Shown: one piece after another, positions 32,601-41,454 of the stretch
Layout: each line of letters opens with the position of its first letter
How positions within the stretch are numbered: position 1 is the stretch's first letter
Source: Copromyces sp. CBS 386.78
Lineage: Eukaryota > Ascomycota > Sordariomycetes > Sordariales > Sordariaceae
DNA length: 64,000 nt
Assembly (NCBI GenBank): GCA_030685235.1
Contig: MU839141.1
Span: 62,001-126,000 of the forward strand
Direction: 5' to 3'
The notes under the pieces: generated by a model
Seen by the model: the letters and a program-made list of their open reading frames with translations, nothing else
What the model was told of the DNA's origin: nothing
Databases searched by the model: none
Translations under genes and position numbers: made by a program

Positions 32601-33190
32601 CGGAGAAGAAGAGGAAGGAGGATGAGAAACGACGGAAGGCGGCGTTGGGGATGTGGAGGAAGTTTTTGATGGGGATGAGGATCGTGGAGAGGATCAAGCA
32701 GGATTATGGGCATGTTAGTGATGAGGTGGAGGTTTTTGGGAAGCATGGGCGAGGGGTTGGAGGAGTTTCTGAAGCCAGAGACGGCGCTGAAGCCGAAGCC
32801 GAAGCAGCTGGGGAAGATGAGTATATGGGTGGTGGTGGGTTTTTGCCGGAGGGCTTTGAGGTGGAGGATGATGAGAATGATACCCATCTCAGATCTTCTT
32901 TCTTCCCGGTGATAGACGAAGATGACGAGGATGGAGAGGACGCACTTGAGGTTGATCACGGCGAGGGCGAGGAGACCTCTAATGGGGTGGAATCGGCAAA
33001 GAAGAAAGATGTCGCTGTGATGAGTACGAAACCTAAGCGCAAAGTCGCTACCAAGGCCAAGACGAGTGTTGCGGGCTCGCGAAGGAGAACGAGGCGTAAT
33101 GTTCCTTCAAGCGATGACGATGAGGAGGAGGAGGAGGAGGATGAAGATTTGGAAATGTCAGATTTGGAGGATGATGAAGAGGATTTCTGA
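29684..33190 (+). CDS. rad4: RAD4/XPC DNA damage recognition protein
   Basis: A single exon of 1168 residues. After an acidic, Lys-rich N terminus with an internal duplication (residues ~35-267), the transglutaminase-fold domain starts near 300 (STHCVHVQLLLWHNAVRNAW) and returns at ~445-525 (RDVGAQLFTALLRGLGVEAR). The beta-hairpin domains follow: BHD1 near 762 (YYKQSKEFVLERHLKREEAL), BHD2 near 815 (YSRKDVVQVKSAETWHKQGR) and BHD3 near 875 (YNSF-type segment read here as GLYSFDQTDWIIPPPIENGV, then PKNEYGNIDLF). The C terminus is long, basic/acidic and disordered, ending in an Asp/Glu run. Known role: Rad4-Rad23 finds helix-distorting lesions and starts nucleotide-excision repair in the nucleus. 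Lack of any intron over 3.5 kb is notable here. Confidence 0.95.
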   Translation: MPPYFPRKRVRDESPIPTSPASTEQKNGAKRRKGTEDNLNISKLTAPPRKPTLFDALDATASPASSSKTSLAALALDENSDNDSSSLSSLSDGDFEDVPVSKKKQKLSTQVNEEDNNNNDPQPQLQTASTNVPEVPPAKRRKAKPKGKDNLKTTKLTAPPRKPTLFDALDATASPAGSSSKTTSLAALALDESSSDSDASSLSSLSDGDFEDVLVPKEKKKKQKVNAQSILEEEEDDDADEDEDLIFEDVEPYQPQQPTSANVPEVPTGDLELTLIRDTRISLANALGKKGPSKLERRIRVSTHCVHVQLLLWHNAVRNAWLCDPEVQGILLSHLPPKLWDEVERWRRGSGLEVVGSDDGDGKEASSKKKAPVQKKTRAQLKGKGKDKVKGENAVGADRSRDWGQAAKHLEKGAVDLSHGDPLFRLMKVLSAWWKQRFRITAPGLRKWGYMTLERLDRLTKAFNQEEHQPERFGERIASLENFRECASECTGSRDVGAQLFTALLRGLGVEARFVASLQPLGFGWTKIEEAEPEKDEDLNSTPKKKAVAKETVTTQASGTSTRRGASRKATKIQRSNSELIAADSDDDLVISDPEPEQTPRKSNKLYDKDLEFPHYWTEVLSPVTKKYLPVDPIVKSVIGTNRELIESLEPRGSKADKAKQVMAYVVGYSPDGTAKDVTVRYLKRQTLPGRTKGMRIPIEKVPVYNKHGKVARYEMHDWFQEVMKGYARGGRSKPALTDIDLQEDATDLKPAKPEKKEVKEGEETLQYYKQSKEFVLERHLKREEALLPNARPVKMFRNKGGSKKGTTAAQDEPVYSRKDVVQVKSAETWHKQGRAPLPGEQPLKRVPYRAATNNRRREIAEAEQRTGQKVLQGLYSFDQTDWIIPPPIENGVIPKNEYGNIDLFAEHMCPEGAVHVPYRGAMRVCKRLGIDYAEAVVDFEFGHRMAVPVIQGVVIAEGHHDQVMEELAKDEAEKKRKEDEKRRKAALGMWRKFLMGMRIVERIKQDYGHVSDEVEVFGKHGRGVGGVSEARDGAEAEAEAAGEDEYMGGGGFLPEGFEVEDDENDTHLRSSFFPVIDEDDEDGEDALEVDHGEGEETSNGVESAKKKDVAVMSTKPKRKVATKAKTSVAGSRRRTRRNVPSSDDDEEEEEEDEDLEMSDLEDDEEDF
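29786..30484 (+). repeat. Internal tandem duplication in the RAD4 N terminus
   Basis: Two ~100-120-residue units (29786-30091 and 30122-30484) share KLTAPPRKPTLFDALDATAS, SLAALALDE, SSLSDGDFEDV and NVPEVP in the same order. They are diverged and differ in length, so the duplication is old. Confidence 0.85.
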
Positions 33191-35788
33191 GCAGGAAGGT
33201 GCTACCGTGGTACCTGCCGATATGGTAGTGTTAAGACTGAAGGAAGCTGCCCCTTGCGTAGATACCCACTTGGACTGTCAGCGGCCGAACGTGAGCTTTT
33301 TGAAACATTGTCGTTTAATATGACATTGGCTAGCAATCCAATGTCGTCCAGTTAACTTGGTGACGTTGATGTCTCTTGTTCAATGTGGATGTCAAGCTGG
33401 GTTGGGCGACCTGGGTGATTATATCAAATCACACAAGTCTGTATTAGCGGGGTCGTACCATTATGTAGGGAGTAGGGACTGTAAGCTGGGGTAGTGCCCC
33501 ACCATGTGTGCCGAGCCTAAACCGTGTTGGGGTGTTTATCTGCGAATTTTATTGTCCGTGCTTTACTGCCTCGAGAATTTGCAAGACGCCCTTATTCATC
33601 GATGCTTCACAAGACAAGAACCGCCTTTGGCCATGTAAACCTCCGTACAATCGGGTGTTCTTTCAAAACTGTAGAGAGTAGGTCTCATGCTTAGACCAGC
33701 CCGACCTGCTTCGACGGGGTAAGGGAATGTCGTGGGGTGTGGGACTATGACTTTAATGTGGCCGTGCTACTTTCCTAACGTGCACAAAGTGCACAAATTC
33801 AACTCGGGCACTCAGGCGACCCAGGTACTTATATCGACACCCCCCTTCTTGACCGTGACATACACCCTACGAAGCACCTCCAAGTGATTCTTGAGACAAC
33901 AGGTAGGCACGATGGGACATTGGTGTTAATTCTCGTGTGACAAAAAGGGAGCATTCAAGTGATGGAAAGAACAACTCAAACTTCTCTTCATAAATGTGGC
34001 TGCTTCCACTTTGCCTTCGGTTGGTGACCAAGAGCCAGGCTCTGGGCCTCTGGGCCTCTCCACACAGCTCTCGCTTCGCCTGTGTCAAGCACTTGCAGCA
34101 TTTTCGATTCATGGCGCCATCATCCCTATTTTATTATTATTATTATTTTTATTTTTATTTTATTTTGTCTTACCCACCGTTATATGGATTTCGGTCAACT
34201 CAGGTTGCCTTCTCTTGGTCGGGCACTTCGGCTGGGCTTTTATCTTGTCACTTCCCGAACCGGCAAGATTTAACTCGGTCATCCGTTTACCTGGGGCTCG
34301 ACAGCCGCATGAACGGGCGACGGTGGCCCGGCAACGTGTCGGTTGCTCACACTGTCCGATCCTGTCATCCAAGGCCCACGCTCCAGCACGTTCGGCAGGC
34401 GGAAACTGGGGAAGGCCTCAACCCCGATGGGGTTTGCTGGCCACCACCTGCAACCACGGCGCATCATCTCCTCCCTCGACTGGCTGGATTCATCATCCCA
34501 TCATTTGCGACAAAGCTCGCGTCCACGTAACTGCCGCCGCATTGTTGGTTTGGGCCACCATCAATTCCCAACTCAAGAGCGACACCACCCGACGATTCCA
34601 GGCTTCTCAAGCATAGCACAGCCGCCAAGTTTGAAGCGTGATGTCTGCTCTCTGATGTGCCCGCTATAACCGAGAGCATTCGACCTCAACATTCGCTTTA
34701 TTGATTATATCTCCAAACAATCGCGTGCATCCTGTTTTCTTGCTCGTCGGACCATGGGACTGTGGTAGGACTTAATCAGCCTGCAGGTCAACATATGCTC
34801 GGAAGAAACCTTGAGGGTATCACCACCAAACCTTGCGGACCAGACGGATCGTACGAGACCAACCTGCAAACCTTCGACTCGCTCGCCCAGCCGCCGAGCC
34901 ACAGCCTTCACGAACACCTCGAACGACTTGAGGACACATCCGTTCACTCGGAAGCCACAGGCTGATACATAGTTGCCCCATCCGAGGAAAAATAAAAGTC
35001 GGTCCACGCAAGCTGTCAGGCACATGCTTCGCCTCGCTATCTCTGCAGCTTTGCCGACTTTTTCTCATACGTTCTCTAGTCGTCAGCAAGTATCGAACTA
35101 TTTTGCGAAGCGTGCCTGAGCGATGAGCGCCGATAACCCGTAAGTTACTTCGTGTTCACGAATCACCGCGATATTTCCCCCATCACATCTTGTCCCTCTT
35201 CACGTTCGTTTTCGTTCTGCCATGATGCCTTGGTCATGTACCGGTGTGATCACCCTGCCTCGGGTCTTGGTCGATGTCAAACCACCAGAACAACCGGAGG
35301 TCGCCCCCGGCTATCATGCAACCTGACCAAGCCCTGAGCCGCATCACCAGGGTGTTTCATCCTGGTTGGTGGGTGGGTGGACTTCTCAACCAGATACACA
35401 TCACCACGCAGACATCTGGAGATTCTTTTCCAGGCTTCATGTTACATTCCATGCAGAATGGGATTGCATTGAAGCACCTCGTTGTCCTAATTACACAGCA
35501 TTTGAACCACTTGCGCCTGAACCCTGTGTGGGGGCGAGAGTTTAGCCATCTTCCCTCGCCATTCATTCAACATAACTTCCACATCTGGTCTTGTCATTTA
35601 AAGTGGCCAACACCCCTGGCCTCTGCCAACCATCAATACCCAAAAGGCCCTTCTTTTCTTTCTTTCTTCTTCCTCGTCGTTATCACCATCGTAGGTGTAA
35701 ACCTACCTCTCGTTGCTCTCCTCCCATGCTCACTCTTTGCAATTCCCTTATGCTCACTCACTTGAATCAGGGCCGAAGTTCCCGGGTA
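33191..35788. other. Intergenic region, no supported gene
   Basis: 2.6 kb. It includes an (ATT)/(TTTTA)-rich low-complexity stretch at about 34131-34167 inside two overlapping open frames that I regard as chance. C/T-rich sequence before 35789 is probably the leader of the RBR gene. Nothing else is seen. Confidence 0.4.
34131..34167. repeat. ATT/TTTTA microsatellite
   Basis: Short AT-only low-complexity tract in the RAD4-RBR interval. Confidence 0.7.
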
Positions 35789-38555
35789 ATGATTGACGGG
35801 ACAGGCTCACCACAACTTTTTGCATATCATCATCCACAACCGTGGTGGGACGATCCTGATCAGTTTACTAATTTCCTGGGCAGGGTTCTCGTTGACGATG
35901 GTTGGCCACCTCCTGCTGCACCGCCGGTGTCGGAAGAACGGCCGCAACGTGACCCGGACACGTTTCTGGCCACCGTCATAGGCCTTCTACCGGATATTTG
36001 TCCAGAATACGCCCAGCAGCATGGTCATGAACACGGATGGGATCCAGAACTGTTCCTCAACCGTGTTTTAGAGGAAGAAGGCAACGGCACTAAATATCCA
36101 AGACGCGTCAAGAAAAGGAAACGAGACAATGAGGATGTGGGCGACAACGCGAAAGAGTCGAAGTTGCAGAAACTGCGCAAAAAGTATGAGGGTCATGAAC
36201 ACGATCACGCTAGTGAGCCCAATTATATCCGCGCCGGGTGAGTTTCTTAAACGTCGCCAGATTCTGGAGACAAACTTGGAGTTTACCCATTCACACCCGA
36301 AGCCTGAACGTAAAACTAATCTTGGACCAGCCGGGCACTTCTTATAGAAGCTTTTCCTAAAGCATATGTACCCGACATTGTGCGCGCTCTGCAAGCGCGT
36401 AAATTTTCGGTTTACCAAACGTACTCAGCCCTGCATGAGGATTTTTCGAAACCGCATGGCCTCACCTTTCGCAGAAAAGCGGTCAGAGACAAGAACAACA
36501 TTGAAGAGGTAGCAATCTATGTTGATGATTACACTCCAGAAGGCAGAGAGGCACAGCAAGAATTTCTCGCAGCGCAGGAGGTAGCTTCAGCAAAATTAGC
36601 CAAGGACGCCGCGGAAGAAGACCGGGAGAGGGAGGAGAAGGAAAACTTCGAAAAGGCGAAAGCGGAAGGCGCCATCACCGAATGCGGGTGTTGCTTTGAC
36701 GAACTCCCCTACAATCGCATGGCGCACTGCAATGGTGACTCGCCTCACTGGTTCTGCTATGATTGCGCTCGGCGGCAAGCAGAAAATCAGATTGGGCAGC
36801 AGCGGTATCATCTAGGTTGCATGTCTATGGATGGCTGCGAGGCATCTTTCTCCAGAGATCAAAAAGACCTGTTTCTGGATGACCGCCTGAAGCGTACCCT
36901 GGAGCAGATCGAGCAAAATGACAACATTCGACGGGCTGGTATCGAGGGCCTGGAAACATGTCCATTCTGCAACTATGCTGCGGAGTATCCCCCAGTGGAG
37001 GTCAACTGGGAGTTCGAGTGTCAGCAACCAGAGTGTGGGGTGAAAAGCTGCCGACGTTGCCGTCAAGAAACCCACATCGGCAAGTCCTGCGAGGAGGCGA
37101 TGGCTGAAGCAGCCCGTAACAAGGGTGAAGACGCCAAGCGAAAACTCGAGGAGGCCAGGTCATTGGCGATGATTCGGGAGTGCTACAAATGTAAGTCCTC
37201 ATATCATCTTCCTCTGGTATCTTGGTTCAGGCTAACACGGCGTAGGCAATAACCGATTCATCAAAGAAAGCGGTTGCAACAAGATGACTTGTCCCAGATG
37301 CAGAGCCATGCAATGCTACGTTTGCAGGCAGCCTTGCGATTACAGCCACTTTGACGATGTTAACAGAGGTGGCAAAAAGGGCAACTGCCCTCTCTTCGAA
37401 AAGCAATCATTGGATGAGATTCACGACAAGGAGGCTCGAGAAGCCGAAGAGAGGGAACGAAAGAAGCTGCTCGAAGCGGACCCCAGCATCAATGCTCAGG
37501 AGCTTGAAATCAAGTTTGACGAGAAGCTTTTTCCAAAACGCCAGCAGCCTGTTCATGCTAACGGTGTGCGTGTTCCTGGAGCCTACCCCGGTCCAATTCC
37601 GGCTCGAATGCAGCATGTGCTTGCGGGTGCGATAGCGCGACGTCCAGCCTTACCAGGAGCTGCACATGTGCAGCCCGTGGGACAGGAAGCCGATCTCCTA
37701 CAGCAGTGTCAGTATTCTGTCCCCCCCCGAGACCTTGTTGTCCATCCCACATGTGAATGCTGAACTGACTTTGCCTCTGCCATAGATTTCCTAGGATTGC
37801 CGCTGGGACCAATGCGAGACCGGTTCATGGAGAGGCTGAGGTTGGGGGGCCCATACGCGCTACCGGCAGCCCAGAGGAACCGAGGACCGGCTCAGCAACC
37901 GGCTCAGCAACCGGCTCAGCAACCGGCTCAGCAACCGGCTCAGCAACCGGCTCAGCAACCAGTACAGCAACAACAAGGTCAAGTGGCCAACGGCTATGCT
38001 AACCAAGCAATGAACCGAGGACTTGCAGGCTATGCTGCCCCTGGCGTCCCTGCAAATCTCCGGCCCAATCCCAATCCTAATCCTAATCCCAATCTCAATC
38101 ACAGGCGTGTTCCCAATCCTGCCCCCAACCCATATCCCCATGCTGTTCACAATCGCAATCCCCGTCCCAATGCTGCACCCAATCTAGTCGAGGCACCACC
38201 GCCGTATCTCGGATTTGGACACCACGTCATTCATCACAACCACAACCACAACCACAACCACAACCGCTACAGGCTCAACGCGCATCTCCCAGCCAATGTT
38301 CCAGAATGGAATCCAGGTGGTCCAGATCTCCTCGGCCTCGAACTCGGCCTTGGACCCCTTCTCCCAAACGACGGATTTGGTCTTCCCCAAATGGCGGCAG
38401 CCCCGGTGCCAAGAAGGGCCGCCCTTCCTCCTCCTGTGGCAATCAACAACAGGCCAATCCCGGCCTTCGACATGCGAATCCCTGGCCCAGCCCAGGTAGC
38501 AGCGGTATCTCCTAGACAGCAGGTTCCTGTTGTCGATCTCACCGCTGATGACTAG
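35789..38555 (+). CDS. RBR (RING1-IBR-RING2) ubiquitin ligase, RNF216/TRIAD3-like, with C-terminal SIM
   Basis: Exons 35789-36237, 36331-37190, 37246-37707 and 37786-38555 give 846 residues. RING1 starts at ~268 (ECGCCFDELPYNRMAHCNGD), IBR at ~359 (CPFCNYAAEYPPV...CRRCRQETHIGKSC), and RING2 at ~430 (CYKCNNRFIKESGCNKMTC, then CRAMQCYVCR). The Cys of GCNKMTC is the expected catalytic residue that accepts ubiquitin from the E2. Spacing of IBR and RING2 resembles RNF216 more than parkin or ARIH. The C-terminal half is low-complexity: six PAQQ units, NPNPNPN and HNHNHN runs. It ends VPVVDLTADD, a textbook SUMO-interaction motif with an acidic flank. Inferred role: E3 ligase that may act on SUMO-modified targets. 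The frame stays open past the stop codon (see findings). Confidence 0.9.
37887..37970 (+). repeat. 12-bp coding minisatellite (CCGGCTCAGCAA)n
   Basis: Six perfect units plus a variant seventh encode (PAQQ)6PVQQ in the RBR ligase. Near-perfect identity suggests recent expansion or ongoing slippage. Confidence 0.92.
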
Positions 38556-39991
38556 CCGCCAGAGGCGCCAGGTCGTCAAGATCAGGCAGCTCCAAAACCT
38601 CCTGGACAGCAGGAATCTGATGAGTACGAACCAGAGCTGAGACGTCTATAGCATACCATCCGTGCCCTCCGTGTTCCCCCTGGTCCCCTACCTTCCAACG
38701 AGCCGGGTCCTACTGAACGGCTGCAACGTGTAATGGGTGCCGTCCCTGATGTCTTTCCTCTTAACGATGAGGACGGTCCCCATGACCCAGTTCCGGACCC
38801 TGGGCCGCCCGGAGTGGATCCTGATCCCAACCAAGCAGAGGATGGGTGATCGGGCAATGTGGTGTTCGCTTCGGTCTTTTTGACGGTTGCATCGTGTCAG
38901 TAATGCTAAGTTTCTATCAAGGAAACAGAAATCGGCCTTGGCAAGCCTGATCTGGCGGACAGGACTGACGACGGAAGGCATCTTGTAAGCCCAAATTATC
39001 TTCGTTCGCAGCCTGTTTTCCGCGTATCACGACAGCTTTTGCTGGGATGACAGCAATGTTGCCTTTGCGTCGGTTGCTGTGCACAATCTGCCAGGGATGA
39101 GCGAACCCACCGAAGCGGAATTTGATGCTAGCCGGCGAAAAGGGTGATGAAGGAGAGCGAAAGGGATATCGGCTTTCCATCATTTCAATGGAGTCGCCGG
39201 CATCACTGGCGTTGGCGTTGGCATCAGTTTGCGTTTTTCTTTTCCTAAAGACAAAAAGGAGGAGGCACCGTTGTTGCATCTTGCATCGTTGCATTATTAT
39301 TGTCTGGACTGTTTTGAGCGAGTATGAGGCGGATTTTGGTTCTTTGTTGCATTTTCAGGGGCTGGAGCATAGCCAGCCACTTGGCGTTTTTTTTAGTTTT
39401 TTTTTTTTTATTTCTCTTGCTCTTTTTCTTTGCAGCTTTGCAAAATACATTGAGAAGGGCGAGCGTGGTTAGCAGCAAGTAGCATTGTAGACCGCATGAT
39501 ACCCCCGACGTAGAGCAAGATTGTTATTTTGCACATAGGTAGCAGCAAGGTATATAGCATGCTAATCAATTATTTACATTTAATTTTCTTTTCTTTCGAG
39601 AAGGTGACAACATGTAGTCGTTGACATGTGCGATCATTGCTCTTTCCCTAGACTTTGGTAAATATTCGAGATCAAAGTTTTCTATAATGGTTACGGATTG
39701 GCACGTTTAGGGATGTCGGTAACAGGAGATGAATGGAAAGATGAGCGAACATGGTTCACGCTCGACAGGTCTCGACAGAGCAGCTACCGGCATTTACCCA
39801 ACAACAGCAACCAAGCTTTAACAGCTGATCCGGATCAGAACATTATGTGTCTTCATTTTCTGTTCCTCCCAGGGTATCATAAGTATCATCCCACCACCAT
39901 CACCACCGCCACGAATCAGCAAAACTCCTCTTCCATTCCTCATATACTGACGTCCCAGCTTCCTAACTAACCGACAAACTTAGTAACAAAC
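38556..39991. other. Intergenic region beginning with an in-frame open tail of the RBR gene
   Basis: The first 294 bases (38556-38849) continue the RBR reading frame past TAG at 38553-38555, with one more TAG at 38649-38651 and TGA at 38847-38849. The rest has AT-rich and T-rich stretches (T-runs near 39390-39415) and no supported gene. Confidence 0.5.
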
Positions 39992-40806
39992 TTAACGCCC
40001 CCTCGCGAACTTCTCATGCCACTTCCCCCTCGCCTTAACAGCCGGCGCACTCGCGTCTTCCGCCTCGGGCACTAACTCGATCGTTTCGTGGAGGGTGGTT
40101 AGGGTTCGGAGGCCTGGTACTTTTATGTCCATCCCCACCTCCTTTTCTTCTTGTTGTTGTTGTTGTGGTTGTTCAACGTCCATTTCGTCGACGGTTTCTG
40201 GTAGCTTGTCGTAGTAGGTGGTGTTTTTGTTGGTGTTTTTCGTTTGAGGTGCTAGTGCTTGTTGTGCCGGGGCAGCAGCTAGTTGTGGTGCTTTTTGTGG
40301 TACAAGCTGGGAAAGTGGCGATAAGAGGATTAAGCCATTGGAGGTATTCTTTTGCCGGAGAGAATAGGTTTTGGGAGTGCCGTTGATGGTGGTTTTGAGG
40401 AGGGCGGCGGTGGGCGAGGGGTGGAGGGTTAGACTGTTTTTGTTTCTTGTTAGTAGGTTACTGTAGCTGCGTGTTGGGCTTGGGTAATGGAGGGTTTAGG
40501 CAAGGCTGGTTGGTGAGAAGGCTTGTGGGAGGTGATGAGAGGCTATGGGAGAGGTAGGCGATGGGGTAAAGTCGAGAAGTTGCAAAGCTGGGAGGTGATG
40601 CGAGGCTGGGAGGTGGATTTAGACAGTGAGAGGTGTTGTAGAAGACTGAGAAGCGGCTAGGTGTAAGAAGACCATTCGAGAGCTTACGTAGGAGGATTTT
40701 CTGATTCCAAAAGTTCAACCAGCTCTGGTGGAAGCTCAAGGAGTTTGTACCCTACGCCGTCAGGCGCGTGGGAGAGCGGGATTCCCGCGTTCGCTTGTGC
40801 AGACAT
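39992..40806 (-). CDS. Short DCC1-like protein (N-terminal part of sister-chromatid cohesion family)
   Basis: Minus-strand exons 40806-40688 and 40433-39992 give 186 residues. The 254-nt intron has GTAAGC and CTACTAAC. The N-terminal ~85 residues, YKLLELPPELVELLESENPP and KTYSLRQKNTSNGLILLSP, match by eye the start of fungal Dcc1, the Ctf18-RFC partner in cohesion and PCNA loading. Yeast Dcc1 has about 380 residues, so the winged-helix C-terminal region seems absent. Instead there is a Gln/Ala linker, a QQQQQ run and a short end GKWHEKFARGR. It could be a reduced Dcc1, a diverged form, or an unrelated protein sharing the motif. The coding reading itself is secure. Confidence 0.68.
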
Positions 40807-41454
40807 TGATGCGGTCTTTGTTCTGGTGGTGTTTAGGATTCGACTACAATTGGTGATTCTGCTGGTCGCGAAGTTTGGTGGAAAGATGGCGTGCAAAATG
40901 TCGTGTTTTTGGGGTTAGTGGTTTGGATGTCACCGGGATGATCGCCTATGACGATGTTGATCGCTAGGGGACACGCGAAAGTGCCTCGCGAATCCACGTG
41001 ATAGAGGTAGTACAACCCTAACCCGCATGAAGGGAAGTGGCTTCCATCGAATCAGCGCCGTTCAAAGTGATGGACGCCGGATGGAGGTTCCTGCCGCTTT
41101 TACTGCATGCTTTCCCCGAGCTAATAAACAAACAAACCAGCATTCGATTGTACTTGGTAAAACTCTTTCAAGATCCCGCCTGCCGACGAATGACCTCCTC
41201 GTAGCGGCCGTCGGAAAGCAGATTTTGCACGCATTGGGTTCATCCAAAGATTTGAGATGAGGTTGGCGACTTCCACAAAGACTAATGCTCACGGCCCAAA
41301 GGTTGCGCCAATCGCGGAGGGGGGCCGAGTGTAAGAGCTTTATAGGGTTGTACAAACCAGAAACAGTAGATTCGCTTTATATTTTTGTGTATGTGGTTAC
41401 AAAAGTGAAGTCCCGAGCCTTGTATGACCGCCATCTCATTCCCTCCCTACGAAT
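40807..41454. other. Intergenic region marking the edge of the conserved segment
   Basis: Promoter side of the DCC1-like gene and 3' side of the first kinase gene. No gene or RNA is seen. Confidence 0.4.

Noticed and set aside
33994..34616. Two overlapping open frames of 178 and 206 codons
   Set aside because: Both read through an ATT/TTTTA microsatellite, overlap each other in different frames and show no domain.
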